A DNA stretch of 64,000 bases from Planctomycetota bacterium (GTDB lineage Bacteria > Planctomycetota > UBA8742 > UBA2392). The DNA is taken from NCBI GenBank assembly GCA_016712285.1, contig JADJRK010000001.1:496001-560000 (forward strand), given 5' to 3'. The notes under the pieces were generated by a model. That model saw only the letters and a list, made by a program, of their open reading frames with translations, made no database searches and was not told the origin of the DNA. Of this stretch, positions 25,925-34,348 are shown piece by piece (positions within the stretch are counted from its first letter, which is position 1; every line of letters begins with the position of its first letter). Position numbers and translations under genes: made by a program.

Positions 25925-26749
25925 CTATCCGCCCGCTGATGGGGCCACTGTCTCAAGGAACTTCGAAATACCGCTGGTGATCTTGTTGAAGGCGTCATCC
26001 AGGGTTTTCTTTGTGGCTTTGACTCGCTCCAACGCGGCTTCAAGCTCTTTGACCTGCTTCTGCAGTCCTTTCGCCTTTGCCTTCGCATTCGGTTCGGCAA
26101 TCGCGCTTACCGCCTTAGACACGGCGTCGTCGTTAGCCATCACGGACATATCAAGCCCCGTTAGCGACGCCAGTTCGGCCTTGGCCATCGAGAGTTCAGA
26201 TGTGATGCGCTCCGCCTCGCTGTCGGCGTCTGCAATGAGCTGTGCGGCCTCGGCTTGTGTGTCTGAGAGCGTGGCACCAAGAACAGCAATCAAGACCGTC
26301 TTGTATGCCGCAATGAAGTCCGCGGATGGCATGTGCGGCATGTTGAAGACTGCCTGGTTGAGGGCAAACAGCGAGTCACGCAGAAGCTCCACACGTTCTG
26401 TGCGCGCACCAAGTTTCAACGCGGTCTCGCCGAACTTGAGGCGGGCTTCACCACTGACGCCCGCGTACTCAGCCTTCAGCGCGGCATCGATGGATGCCTG
26501 GATGGAAACATCCGGCGGGTTCTCGGACAGCGCCTTGTACCTCATGAGTGGCTTGTCGCCGGACATCACGATTGTGCCATCGTTGTTCCGTACAACTTCG
26601 GGCACGATTACCTGCCCGCGGCGATCGGCTCGATACCAGACTACTCCGCCGCCCTCAAGGCTGCTGGCCAGATCGTGCGCGCCGGTGGTCCCACAGCTGC
26701 ACAGTAAAACCACGGCCGCGATGGCCAGTACTGCGCTGACAAGTTTCAC
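25925..26749 (-). CDS. Lipoprotein with C-terminal coiled coil, unknown function
   Basis: 274 residues from GTG 26749, preceded by an AAGGGGGG ribosome site; the longer frame is antisense to repeats. The signal peptide ends in a lipobox (VVLLCSC-GTTG), predicting acylation at that Cys. The mature part starts with a beta region (GGVVWYRADRRGQVIVPEVV). It becomes fully helical, with a heptad-rich segment near the C-terminus (AKAKGLQKQVKELEAALERV). I do not recognise a family. Base composition is visibly less GC-rich than most of the window, and the gene is flanked by direct copies of a ~100-bp repeat, both consistent with acquisition. Confidence 0.7.
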   Translation of the reverse strand: MKLVSAVLAIAAVVLLCSCGTTGAHDLASSLEGGGVVWYRADRRGQVIVPEVVRNNDGTIVMSGDKPLMRYKALSENPPDVSIQASIDAALKAEYAGVSGEARLKFGETALKLGARTERVELLRDSLFALNQAVFNMPHMPSADFIAAYKTVLIAVLGATLSDTQAEAAQLIADADSEAERITSELSMAKAELASLTGLDMSVMANDDAVSKAVSAIAEPNAKAKAKGLQKQVKELEAALERVKATKKTLDDAFNKITSGISKFLETVAPSAGG

Positions 26750-27118
26750 AAGCCCCCCTTTTTCCCAACGAATCGTCGCCACAATGGTGATTGCGATCTC
26801 GTACTCTGGTGTGAGACCGATGTCAACAGCCGTGCAAAGTGACCGCTCGGCGTGCCAGGCGGGGCTACTCGACATCTCTGCCGAGAACCAAGGATTCAAA
26901 CAAATCCACCGGCCTGAAAACCGATTCACACCGACCGACAGTTTGGTGAACGGCCGCTACGGGCGCGGCGCGGCGGGAGAGCGGCAAGTGTTGGATTTGT
27001 GTCATCGGGCGAGCCGCCACACCGGTACTATCTCATAAGGCGGCGCATGCCCGGCCACTAGTTCTTGCCTTCAGTTTGGGATGTTCGCAAAGCGAGGGTT
27101 GGCTGCTACTATCACAGA
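26750..27118. repeat. Intergenic region with a diverged copy of the 25.6-kb repeat
   Basis: Positions 26885-26984 (GAACCAAGGATTCAAACAAA, later GGTGAACGGCC and GGCGCGGCGGG) parallel 25593-25692 in the same order and orientation. The rest of this 369-bp gap is AT-richer and should hold the divergent promoters of the lipoprotein and ATPase genes. No gene seen. Confidence 0.65.
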
Positions 27119-28708
27119 ATGGCAAGGATCGATATTCACTCTCAAGAGGTGACAACGCTTCTGACGCGCATCGAGGAAGCAACGCGCTCCACCGAAGAGG
27201 GTGTTCAGTTTTTTGTCGAGCCAGCGGAAGATGCGTTGCGCAGGGCGCTCAGCAAGCGGCATCACATTATCTTTGGTCGGCGCGGATCGGGAAAGTCATC
27301 ACTTCTCCGTAAGGTGCAAGTCGAACTGGCGAGAGAGCGTCGCCCTGTGGCATGGGTAGACCTTGAGGCGTTCAAGGGGCACAGTTACCCCGATCTTCTC
27401 ATTAGCGTCCTGATGAAGACGCTTGAGGAGTTCAAGGTGTGGCTGGAGACAGCGGCGACTGCACCAGCAAACAAGTCCAGTTTTTGGAACAAAGTACTGG
27501 GCGTATTCGGCAAGCCAAACCGTCCACCGTTCAATAAGACCGAGTGCCACCAGCTCATCGCATCAATCGATGAACACCTGAAGGCACTGTCTGAACAGCT
27601 GCACTCGGCCGACGATGCGTCAATTCAACGCAGTTACGAGCGGCGTCACTCCGTAGAAGAGTCGCTCAAGGCTGATGTAGCCGTCAAAGCAGAAGCAGTG
27701 CGCTTGGGTGCTTCAACTTCGGTTTCGGCGGAGGGGACGTTGGCTGACTCGTCTCACGTCACCCACGCTGAGTCCTACAAGAGATCGAAGGTCGAATTCT
27801 TGCGCAGGCACGTAATGAACTTTCAACGCGTCTTTAAGGATATGGCCAGGCTGTCGGCCAGCGACTCGTTCCTAATCCTTGACGACCTATATCACCTCAG
27901 GCGATCTGAGCAACCCTTGGTGCTGGACTATCTGCACTCGATCGCCAAAGGCAACAATCTGTGGCTCAAGGTCGGAACTATCAAGCACCGTTCCAGCTGG
28001 TATGTTCATGGCTCGCCACCCCTTGGTATGAAACTGGGAGATGATGCCGACGAGATTGACTTGGACCTGACGCTCGAAAAATACTCGATTGCAAAAAGTT
28101 TCTTGCGGCAGATTCTTCAAAACCTCTCGCGCAGTGCGAGTCTTCCCGACAGCCTCGACTTCCTCACAGATACGGGTTTGGACCGACTCGTGCTTGCAAG
28201 CGGCGGAGTTGCGCGCGACTTTCTTGCGATTTTTCGTCGCTCAGTCGTTGCTGCGAGAGAGCGAGGAAGAGGTTCGAGTCGCGGCGATCGTATTGGGGCG
28301 GAGGATGTAAACGTTGCTGCGGGGGAGTTCGAGCCCACCAAGCGCGAGGAATTCAAGAGGGATACATACGGTGAGGACGAACCACCACTGGAAAAGGTGT
28401 TTCAAGCGGTTAGGCGTTTTTGCTTAGAGACTGCAAACTCTAACTGTTTTCTGGTGGATAAAGAGGTTCGGGGCTCGGATGTTGAGGCGATCCATGAGTT
28501 GGTCGACCTCAAGTTATTGCACCTGATCAGATCGCGAGTAACCGTCAGCAAACGGCAGGGGCGGATATTCGAGGCTTACATGCTTGATCTCAGCCAATAT
28601 GCTGGTTCTCGAAAGAAGCGAGATCTTGAGCTCATCGAGTTCTGGAGTTCGGACTCAACGGAACAGTTGCGGAAAGCCTCATTGATTTACTCCGGTGAAT
28701 CGAACTAG
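27119..28708 (+). CDS. Stand-alone P-loop (AAA/STAND-like) ATPase
   Basis: 529 residues from ATG 27119. Walker A is FGRRGSGKSSLL (about residues 53-64) and Walker B is SFLILDDLYHL (about 249-259). The order of elements (GRRGSGKS, then WVDLEAFKG, then LILDD) is that of AAA/Orc-like ATPases. The last ~150 residues look like a winged-helix module (VRRFCLETANSNCFLVDKEV ... LKLLHLIRSRVTV). A ~60-residue low-complexity insertion (VKAEAVRLGASTSVSAEGTL) splits the ATPase core. GC content is visibly lower than in the flanks and the gene has no operon partner. Proteins of this kind often sit in mobile or defence islands, but I cannot assign a function. Confidence 0.7.
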   Translation: MARIDIHSQEVTTLLTRIEEATRSTEEGVQFFVEPAEDALRRALSKRHHIIFGRRGSGKSSLLRKVQVELARERRPVAWVDLEAFKGHSYPDLLISVLMKTLEEFKVWLETAATAPANKSSFWNKVLGVFGKPNRPPFNKTECHQLIASIDEHLKALSEQLHSADDASIQRSYERRHSVEESLKADVAVKAEAVRLGASTSVSAEGTLADSSHVTHAESYKRSKVEFLRRHVMNFQRVFKDMARLSASDSFLILDDLYHLRRSEQPLVLDYLHSIAKGNNLWLKVGTIKHRSSWYVHGSPPLGMKLGDDADEIDLDLTLEKYSIAKSFLRQILQNLSRSASLPDSLDFLTDTGLDRLVLASGGVARDFLAIFRRSVVAARERGRGSSRGDRIGAEDVNVAAGEFEPTKREEFKRDTYGEDEPPLEKVFQAVRRFCLETANSNCFLVDKEVRGSDVEAIHELVDLKLLHLIRSRVTVSKRQGRIFEAYMLDLSQYAGSRKKRDLELIEFWSSDSTEQLRKASLIYSGESN

Positions 28709-28785
28709 GGATGGATCCGCAGTGGGCTTGCGAGCCCCACTTGGCGGGTGGTCCGCTCCCTCACTTCTGATCGCGCTGCCCCACA

Positions 28786-29532
28786 CTATCCGCTGCCGCT
28801 GGATTGGCTTGGTTCTGGGATCCAGCCGCCGAAGCCGCCGGCTGAATTCTTCTTCAGGCCCATGGCCACCAGAAACCTGTACCAGCCGAGCTTGAACTGC
28901 GACGGCCTGGGCACCGTGATCTCTACCGGCGGCTGGCCGTCGCCCGGCATTTCGCGGTAGATCTTCACGCCCGCGTCCTGCCAGCGCCGCAGCACGTGCA
29001 TCAGGTCGCGCTTGAGGTTTGCCTCGCGCGTCAACAGCACCACGCGCTTGATGCCGCGCGCGACCATGTAATTGCCCGACGGAAAATCCTGCGGGAACAC
29101 CATCCAGCGGTTGTCGTAGGTGCGCGGCCTGCGCGTGTAGCCCAAGCCCTCGCGCTGGGTGTCCAGCACAAACACCGGCGGCGCGTCGTCGGGAATCGCG
29201 GCGGCCTGCACGACCGGCGCCCCGGCGCGCAGCTCGCCTAAAATCGTGCCCATGCCCACGGCTTCGCTGCTGCCGGTCGTGGTGTTGATCAGCGGCACGG
29301 GCCGAAAGCCGTGCTGCGCCATGGCCGCGGCAAGCGCGACCGCCTCAGCGCCCGGCAGCTCAAGAATCACGGCAATGTCGTTTTCGGGCTTGATTGTTGA
29401 CGGGTCAAGAGGCAGCCCGGCGTAGCGGCCGGCGGCTGACTGGATGTCCTTGGCGATGAACGGTGCCGGCTTGGCCCACTGCGACCAGTCGCAAGCGGGC
29501 GGCGCCCAGGCCTCGAACAGTTCCCGCGACAT
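28786..29532 (-). CDS. Unknown protein, third gene of the ATP-grasp operon
   Basis: 248 residues; ATG 29532 directly abuts the TGA of the upstream gene (TGAATG), so translation is coupled. No transmembrane segment and no signal peptide. The middle looks like an alpha/beta domain (IAVILELPGAEAVALAAAMA, FRPVPLINTTTGSSEAVGMG, PPVFVLDTQREGLGY), followed by FPSGNYMVARGIKRVVLLTR. I do not recognise the family. Its place after a DUF350-like membrane protein and a glutathionylspermidine-synthase-like enzyme suggests it works with their product or in its transport. A small hairpin at 28721-28741 may end the transcript. Confidence 0.6.
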   Translation of the reverse strand: MSRELFEAWAPPACDWSQWAKPAPFIAKDIQSAAGRYAGLPLDPSTIKPENDIAVILELPGAEAVALAAAMAQHGFRPVPLINTTTGSSEAVGMGTILGELRAGAPVVQAAAIPDDAPPVFVLDTQREGLGYTRRPRTYDNRWMVFPQDFPSGNYMVARGIKRVVLLTREANLKRDLMHVLRRWQDAGVKIYREMPGDGQPPVEITVPRPSQFKLGWYRFLVAMGLKKNSAGGFGGWIPEPSQSSGSG

Positions 29533-30747
29533 TCAATCCTCCAGCAAGACAGCAACATCGCGCGAGTTGCCGTCTACCAGTGCACGCGATGCCGCGCGCC
29601 CGTACGCGCCGCATGCCTTGCCGTCCACAGTGTAAATGCCGATGCAGGGATAGATGCTGCCGCCGGCCACGGGCAACGCAAGAGCCTCGAAGCGCCGCTG
29701 CGCGATCCAGCGTTTCGGGCGGCGGCGCGCCCAGCGCTCAATCTTGCGTAGCTCTTTCTCGGGGGTCACGCCCCGGATGCCGACCTCTTCGCCCACGCGC
29801 CCCAGCGCCGCCTTGAGCACCCAAACGTCGTCCGGCGCCACGCCCCGGGCCGCGCGGGTTTCGGGCAGCACCGACTTCCAGGTTTCAAAGCTGCCGGCAA
29901 GGCGATCCCAGACCAGCGGCAGACGCTTGCTTTGCGCCGCGAGCGCCGTGGCCGGGTTGCACTGCGGCGTCTTGCTGCCGCGAAAGTAGTGCTGCCAGCC
30001 ACTGCGCCGCCCAAGGTTCGGAAGCCACTCGCCGGGGAAAAACCGGAAGATCGCGCCCAGGGCGACACCGCCCGCCGATGCAAACCCGTCTCTCCAGGCC
30101 ACTTCGTCGGGCCCCAGCAGCAGCGCTTCGGTGCCACGCGTTGCGAGCGCTCGTTGCAGAAAGTGCATCACCTGCCGGTCGTCCAGATACCCCGTGGCGT
30201 GCACAAGTCCCACGGGACCAGCCGTCGCCAGCGCGTTGGCCAGCGCCGCCGTCGGGTCGCCCGCCGGGCGCAGGCCCGGGTAGCGCGCAGCCATCATCGC
30301 CGTGAACCCGCTGGCTTCAATGAACCCGCCGGGCACGTCGCAATTGACCTCGCTGACCTGCCAGCCCTGCGCCGTGGGGTGAAAGTCAAAGCGCATCACG
30401 CGGGCAATCGCGGGTGGGGCGCCCATGCGGGCGGCTTCGCGGACGGCGTTGCGGCACTGGCGGGGCAGCGCAAGTTCGCGCAGCAAGTCGGGGCGGTGGG
30501 GGAGTTCGAGCTCGGCGGCAAGGGTCTCGGCGGCCAGTCGCTCGGCGGTCTGGGCGAGGCGTGCCCACTCGTCGGCTTTCATAACCAGCGGCCATGGCGC
30601 GAGTGTCGCGGTGTCTCCGAACTGCGGGTCGAGCTTGAAACACTCGAACACGGTGTCGAGCCAGACCTGCCGAAACTCCGCGGCTGGCAGCGCGTCGCCC
30701 ACGGCAAGGCTGGTCGCAAGCGCGGCTACCACGGCTTCAACAGCCAC
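29533..30747 (-). CDS. Glutathionylspermidine-synthase-like ATP-grasp ligase
   Basis: 404 residues, GTG start at 30747 inside the end of the preceding gene (22-bp overlap). Features match the C-terminal synthetase of GspS/YjfC: a pre-ATP-grasp region with MRFDFHPTAQGWQVSEVNCD followed by VPGGFIEASG (compare the RxDxH...E-N-DTPT pattern), a nucleotide-binding strand WVLKAALGRVGEEVGIRG, and a closing segment AQRRFEALALPVAGG ... CIGIYTVDGKACGAYGR. Such enzymes join a carboxylate to an amine using ATP; the substrate may be a peptide and a polyamine but is not known here. Coupling to a DUF350-like membrane gene is a known gene neighbourhood for this ligase class. Confidence 0.65.
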   Translation of the reverse strand: MAVEAVVAALATSLAVGDALPAAEFRQVWLDTVFECFKLDPQFGDTATLAPWPLVMKADEWARLAQTAERLAAETLAAELELPHRPDLLRELALPRQCRNAVREAARMGAPPAIARVMRFDFHPTAQGWQVSEVNCDVPGGFIEASGFTAMMAARYPGLRPAGDPTAALANALATAGPVGLVHATGYLDDRQVMHFLQRALATRGTEALLLGPDEVAWRDGFASAGGVALGAIFRFFPGEWLPNLGRRSGWQHYFRGSKTPQCNPATALAAQSKRLPLVWDRLAGSFETWKSVLPETRAARGVAPDDVWVLKAALGRVGEEVGIRGVTPEKELRKIERWARRRPKRWIAQRRFEALALPVAGGSIYPCIGIYTVDGKACGAYGRAASRALVDGNSRDVAVLLED

Positions 30748-31529
30748 ACGTAGAAGAAGCCGCCCAGGGCAAAGGCGATGCCGGGCAGCGCGCCGAAGAT
30801 TGCGGGGTTGCGGGGCTCAGCGCCCGGCTTGGCGCGCAAGGCCAGCTCGACGACCGCGGCGCCCAGCACCAGCGGCAGCGCCGGCACCACCACCGACATG
30901 AAGTCGGACACTGCGTTCGCGCTGTCGATCCAGTCGCCAGCGGCGCCGCGCCCGGCGACGATGCCCATACCCAGCATCAAGCCGCCGAAGCGCATGCCCG
31001 CCGAGACGTCGCGCTCAACGGTGACCAGCTCGCTGATGCCGAATGCAAGCTCAAGACCAAACCAGATCAGCCACAGAAACCCGCACGACAACATCGAGCA
31101 GAACACAACCACCCACCAGCCGGGCCCGTTGCCGATGTTGCTGCCTGCATAGGCCAGCGTGAAGCCGCCGACGGCGCCCACCCACGCATAGGCTGCGGCG
31201 GGGTTGCGGCGTTCACACACGTCGTCGCGGTGCGAAATGCCCATCAGCGGCGCGATCACAACGCCCGCCACTGCGGCCACGAACGCGCCCATGAGCCAGT
31301 ACTGCGCCAGGTATTGCGGCGCGTCGCGCACGTCGCCCGACGACCAGAGCTTCAAGATCACGAACAGCAGCACAGCCACGCCGAGGCCGCCGGCCATCGT
31401 GCCCTGCTTGAGTTTGCCGTTGCGGTAAAAACCGTCGGCCATCGCGGTACGGTTGGTAAACCAGATGCCCCACATGACCAGCGCGGCAAACCCGCTGACC
31501 AGCGTCACCATGATCTCGTCTTCGCCCAT
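30726..31529 (-). CDS. DUF350-like polytopic membrane protein
   Basis: 267 residues from ATG 31529 (ATG 31511 also possible). About six to eight hydrophobic helices form two similar halves: VTLVSGFAALVMWGIWF and GTMAGGLGVAVLLFVILKLW, then YLAQYWLMGAFVAAVAGVVI. The second half has AYAWVGAVGGFTLAYAGS ... SELVTVERDVSAGMRFGG. The pattern of a charged segment (TVERDVSAGMRFGGLMLGMG) followed by a Gly-rich helix is characteristic of DUF350. DUF350 proteins are suspected ion channels or transporters and are often encoded with GspS-like ligases, as here. The substrate is unknown. First gene of a three-gene operon. Confidence 0.55.
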   Translation of the reverse strand: MGEDEIMVTLVSGFAALVMWGIWFTNRTAMADGFYRNGKLKQGTMAGGLGVAVLLFVILKLWSSGDVRDAPQYLAQYWLMGAFVAAVAGVVIAPLMGISHRDDVCERRNPAAAYAWVGAVGGFTLAYAGSNIGNGPGWWVVVFCSMLSCGFLWLIWFGLELAFGISELVTVERDVSAGMRFGGLMLGMGIVAGRGAAGDWIDSANAVSDFMSVVVPALPLVLGAAVVELALRAKPGAEPRNPAIFGALPGIAFALGGFFYVWLLKPW

Positions 31530-31618
31530 GGCCGCGATTCTACACAGCCGGTTGGCCCCTTTCACCTCTGCCGTGATCGACTAGACTGGCAGCCCCTGCA
31601 AAACCCCGCGCGAGCGCC

Positions 31619-33001
31619 ATGGACGTCGGCTTGTTCCTGCACAACGGAAGCTGCAACCCGGCTTTCCTCAAGCTGGACCTTTATTGCAAAGGCCTGCGCA
31701 TCGACGCGTCGTGCGAGCTGGGCGACGACGCCCGCGAGATCATTCGCAACCGCGCCGGCCTGGGCAGCGGGCTCGAGGTCGTGATCGGCCGCGACATGTA
31801 CACCAACGTGCCGGTCGTCGAGTGGTGGGTGCAGAACTCGCCTTACTGGCTTGTGAAACGGGGTCAGGCTCCGCGCGCGGTGCCTGACCCCGTTTCATTG
31901 GGCACAGCAAAGGGGTCAGGCACCCTGCGGGAGCCAGACCCCTTTACGCGCTATGAAATCTGGCGCGAGAACAAGCCATTTGACTACGCCGCCTACGACG
32001 CGCTCAAGCCGGTCGGCAAGGGCCCGTGGGTCGCCACGCTGGACCGCGCCAACGCCACGCTGGTGGACACCGTCACGATCCCCGAAGAACCCAAGTGGTA
32101 CAAGCAGCGCACCAGCAGCGGCAAGCTGATGCAGCGCATCGGCTGTCTGCAGGGCACATACCTGGGCGTCTACTGGGGCCCGCGCTGCCAGAACTGGGGG
32201 CCGAACGGCGAGAACGAGTACTGCAAGTTCTGCACCGAGGGCCAGAACCTGGGCAGCCAGGAAGAGGCCATCAAGAGCGTCGCCGACGTGGTCGAGACGG
32301 CGATTGCCGCGCGCCGCGAAAGCAAGATCACGTTCGTGCACGTGAACACGGGTTTCATAGACAGCAACGATTATTGGGGGCTGTTCGAGCCGCTGTACCG
32401 CGAGCTGAAATCAAAGACCAACCTGCTGCTCGGGTTGCAGGCGCCGCCCGACGCCGACTTCGAGAACTACCGCAAGTTCAAGGCACTGGGCGTGAACAAC
32501 GTCAGCCTGTGCTTTGAGGTGATGGACGAAGAACTGTTCAAAGAGATCGGCCCGGGCAAGGCCCGCCGCGGCGGCTTGAAACGCTACCTTGAAGCCATCG
32601 ACTTCTGCGCCAACGAAGTGGGCTTTGACACCGTGAATGGCGAGATCATCGCCGGCTTGGAACCGGTTGAATCAAGCATCGCGGCGATTGACTGGATTGT
32701 TGACCACGGCGCGATCCCGACGGTGTGTGTGTTCCGGCCCGTGCTGGGCGCGGCCTACGGCAAGCGCAAGCCGCCGCGCGTGGAAGACATGCTGCCGGTG
32801 TTTCAGCATTTTTATAAGCGCTGCATGGAAAAGGGCCTGCCGATCGGCATAGCGCCCAACGTGAAAGTAAGCCTGATCATGCTGCCGGAAGAGTGCCGTG
32901 GGCTCATGCCCAACCCCGACGCCTACCCGATCAGGCGAGCAGCCCTATGGTTCGCCGCCAAGGCCTTCAAAGCAGTCTTCAACGCCCGCGTGAAGGTGTA
33001 A
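31619..33001 (+). CDS. Radical SAM protein with atypical CX11CX2C cluster motif
   Basis: 460 residues. The likely [4Fe-4S] ligands are Cys190, Cys202 and Cys205 (GPRC, then NEYCKFC), a CX11CX2C spacing in place of CX3CX2C. The following strands fit a radical SAM TIM barrel: SKITFVHVNTGFID, NLLLGLQAPPD, GVNNVSLCFEVMDEELFKEI, and GEIIAGLEPVESSIAAIDWI with FRPVLGAAYG. The N-terminal ~175 residues are a distinct domain. Residues 79-109 are encoded by a pair of REP palindromes, so part of the N-domain is an in-frame repeat insertion. The substrate is unknown. Divergent from the DUF350/ATP-grasp operon across ~90 bp, which makes a shared pathway possible. Confidence 0.75.
   Translation: MDVGLFLHNGSCNPAFLKLDLYCKGLRIDASCELGDDAREIIRNRAGLGSGLEVVIGRDMYTNVPVVEWWVQNSPYWLVKRGQAPRAVPDPVSLGTAKGSGTLREPDPFTRYEIWRENKPFDYAAYDALKPVGKGPWVATLDRANATLVDTVTIPEEPKWYKQRTSSGKLMQRIGCLQGTYLGVYWGPRCQNWGPNGENEYCKFCTEGQNLGSQEEAIKSVADVVETAIAARRESKITFVHVNTGFIDSNDYWGLFEPLYRELKSKTNLLLGLQAPPDADFENYRKFKALGVNNVSLCFEVMDEELFKEIGPGKARRGGLKRYLEAIDFCANEVGFDTVNGEIIAGLEPVESSIAAIDWIVDHGAIPTVCVFRPVLGAAYGKRKPPRVEDMLPVFQHFYKRCMEKGLPIGIAPNVKVSLIMLPEECRGLMPNPDAYPIRRAALWFAAKAFKAVFNARVKV
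31855..31945. repeat. REP doublet inside the radical SAM reading frame
   Basis: First hairpin: GAAACGGGGTCAGGC (31855-31869) with its exact complement GCCTGACCCCGTTTC (31882-31896). Second: AAAGGGGTCAGGC (31909-31921) with GCCAGACCCCTTT (31933-31945), one mismatch. Both share the GGGGTCAGGC core. Two GC-rich palindromes in tandem form a typical REP pair, yet the frame stays open through it. Confidence 0.9.
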
Positions 33002-33156
33002 CCCAGGGCTTTGACGCTGGGCGACCTTGCAAATGCGGGCTGGGGGGCATTTTGTGACTTCGTTTGCCCGGGGCGGCTTCGTGGGGTATGCTTATCTTGG
33101 GTGAGACGGGCGAGCCTGTTTGACCCCCTTTCCCCGGACGGGAAATCGGTAGAGAG

Positions 33157-33187
33157 AGAACGGACCCTCGGGTCCGTTCTTTTTGTT
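33157..33187 (+). terminator. Rho-independent terminator
   Basis: AGAACGGACC (33157-33166) pairs with GGTCCGTTCT (33171-33180) around CTCG, followed by TTTTGTTT. It lies 156 bp after the radical SAM stop. Sequence just before it contains a possible promoter (TATGCT or TATCTT near 33088-33099), so it could also end a short independent RNA. Confidence 0.8.
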
Positions 33188-33470
33188 TGGGCTGTACTCA
33201 GGAGGCAGGTGGTAGGAGGTAGGAGGCAGGTGGCGGGTTCAGGAGATAGGTGGCAGGCGGCAGGTGGCAGGAACTGCTTTCCGTTGATCCAACCTCCATC
33301 CTCTAACCTCCCTCCTCCAACCTCCGTCCTCCGTCCTCTCGCTCGCCCCGCCACATTTCCGGGCGACGCTAGCGTCGCCCCTACGAATTCTGAAAATTCT
33401 TCGCGCGCCTAAGTGGTTTCGCCGGCTGCAGTTCCTGCCTCCTGACACCTGCGACCTGCCTCCTGGGCCC
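33188..33470. repeat. Degenerate heptamer tandem repeats between genes
   Basis: Four blocks of short tandem phrases follow each other: GTAGGAG/GCAGGTGG units (33199-33276), ACCTCCATCCT/ACCTCCGTCCT units (33292-33338), a palindrome GGGCGACGCTAGCGTCGCCC (33360-33379), and CTGCCTCCTGACACCTGCGA-type units (33436-33467). Strand bias flips between the first and second block (G-rich, then C-rich). With 33002-33156 and 33471-33535, which show nothing further, this fills the gap before the next gene. No gene. Confidence 0.75.
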
Positions 33471-33535
33471 CAATTCCTGTGTCCGTGGGTTCCTGTGGTT
33501 AAGGGCGCGAGCATGTGCCCCTCAGGACCCGAACC

Positions 33536-34348
33536 ATGAACGCTTCCATCGATGCCATCATTCGCCAGCTGCTGGTTGATCTTGATGCCGACAGCCTTGA
33601 CGACTCTGTCGAAGCCGCCCGCGCGACGCAGCAGCTTGCGCGCCGCGAAGCTGAGGCTGCCACCACCGCCTACAACGCAAACAAGGCGCCGCCGCCGTTT
33701 CGCGTGGGCGACAAAGCCGTCGTCAGCGCCATGGGCCGCGAGTGGATGTTTCGCGACCTGCGGCTTCACATCAAGATGTTGACGCGTCAAGTGACGAACA
33801 CGCTGCTGGGTGACAAGTCGCCTTTCAAAGAAGACGTGCTGCTTTCGATGATGGGCGACGTGAACCACATGCATCGCATCATGGAAATCCGCAACTCGAT
33901 CGCCGACTTTGCGCAGCCTGAGCGCATGCGCCTGCGCAAAGCCGCGCTGGCCAACAAGCGCAAGCCGACCGGCAACGCGCCCCAGCAGCCGCAGGGGGCC
34001 AGCATCTTTCGTGACCTGCGCCAGCAGCAGATGAAGATGGAGGATTCGCTCAAGCAATGGACCGCCGGGCAGCAGGCGCCTGCCCCTGCGCAAGCACCCG
34101 GCCACGCAGAGGCCGCCGCGTTCGAAGCCGAACATCAGGAGTGGATTCACAAGCTGCAAGCCTGGAAGGCAAGCGAGCAGCAGGGCCCCGCGCCGAAGTT
34201 TCCGGCCCGGGTGCTGAACGCGATGCGCATCACGGCAACGCACAGCAAGCCGGCCGCAAAGGCCGTGCGCGAGCTGGAAGAGCAACTCAAGTCGATCGAC
34301 GCCCTGCCGCAGAGCCCGGAGGTCTCTGCCCCCAGGGCCGGAAGATGA
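33536..34348 (+). CDS. Hypothetical helical cytoplasmic protein
   Basis: 270 residues from ATG 33536. No signal peptide or membrane segment. The first ~130 residues are helical with a short beta-like piece (APPPFRVGDKAVVSAMGREW). After a Gln/Pro/Ala-rich linker (QQAPAPAQAPGHAEA) another helical stretch follows (EHQEWIHKLQAWKASEQQ). I do not recognise it. It is isolated between two repeat-rich gaps. Codon pattern and the absence of competing frames support a real gene. Confidence 0.55.
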   Translation: MNASIDAIIRQLLVDLDADSLDDSVEAARATQQLARREAEAATTAYNANKAPPPFRVGDKAVVSAMGREWMFRDLRLHIKMLTRQVTNTLLGDKSPFKEDVLLSMMGDVNHMHRIMEIRNSIADFAQPERMRLRKAALANKRKPTGNAPQQPQGASIFRDLRQQQMKMEDSLKQWTAGQQAPAPAQAPGHAEAAAFEAEHQEWIHKLQAWKASEQQGPAPKFPARVLNAMRITATHSKPAAKAVRELEEQLKSIDALPQSPEVSAPRAGR

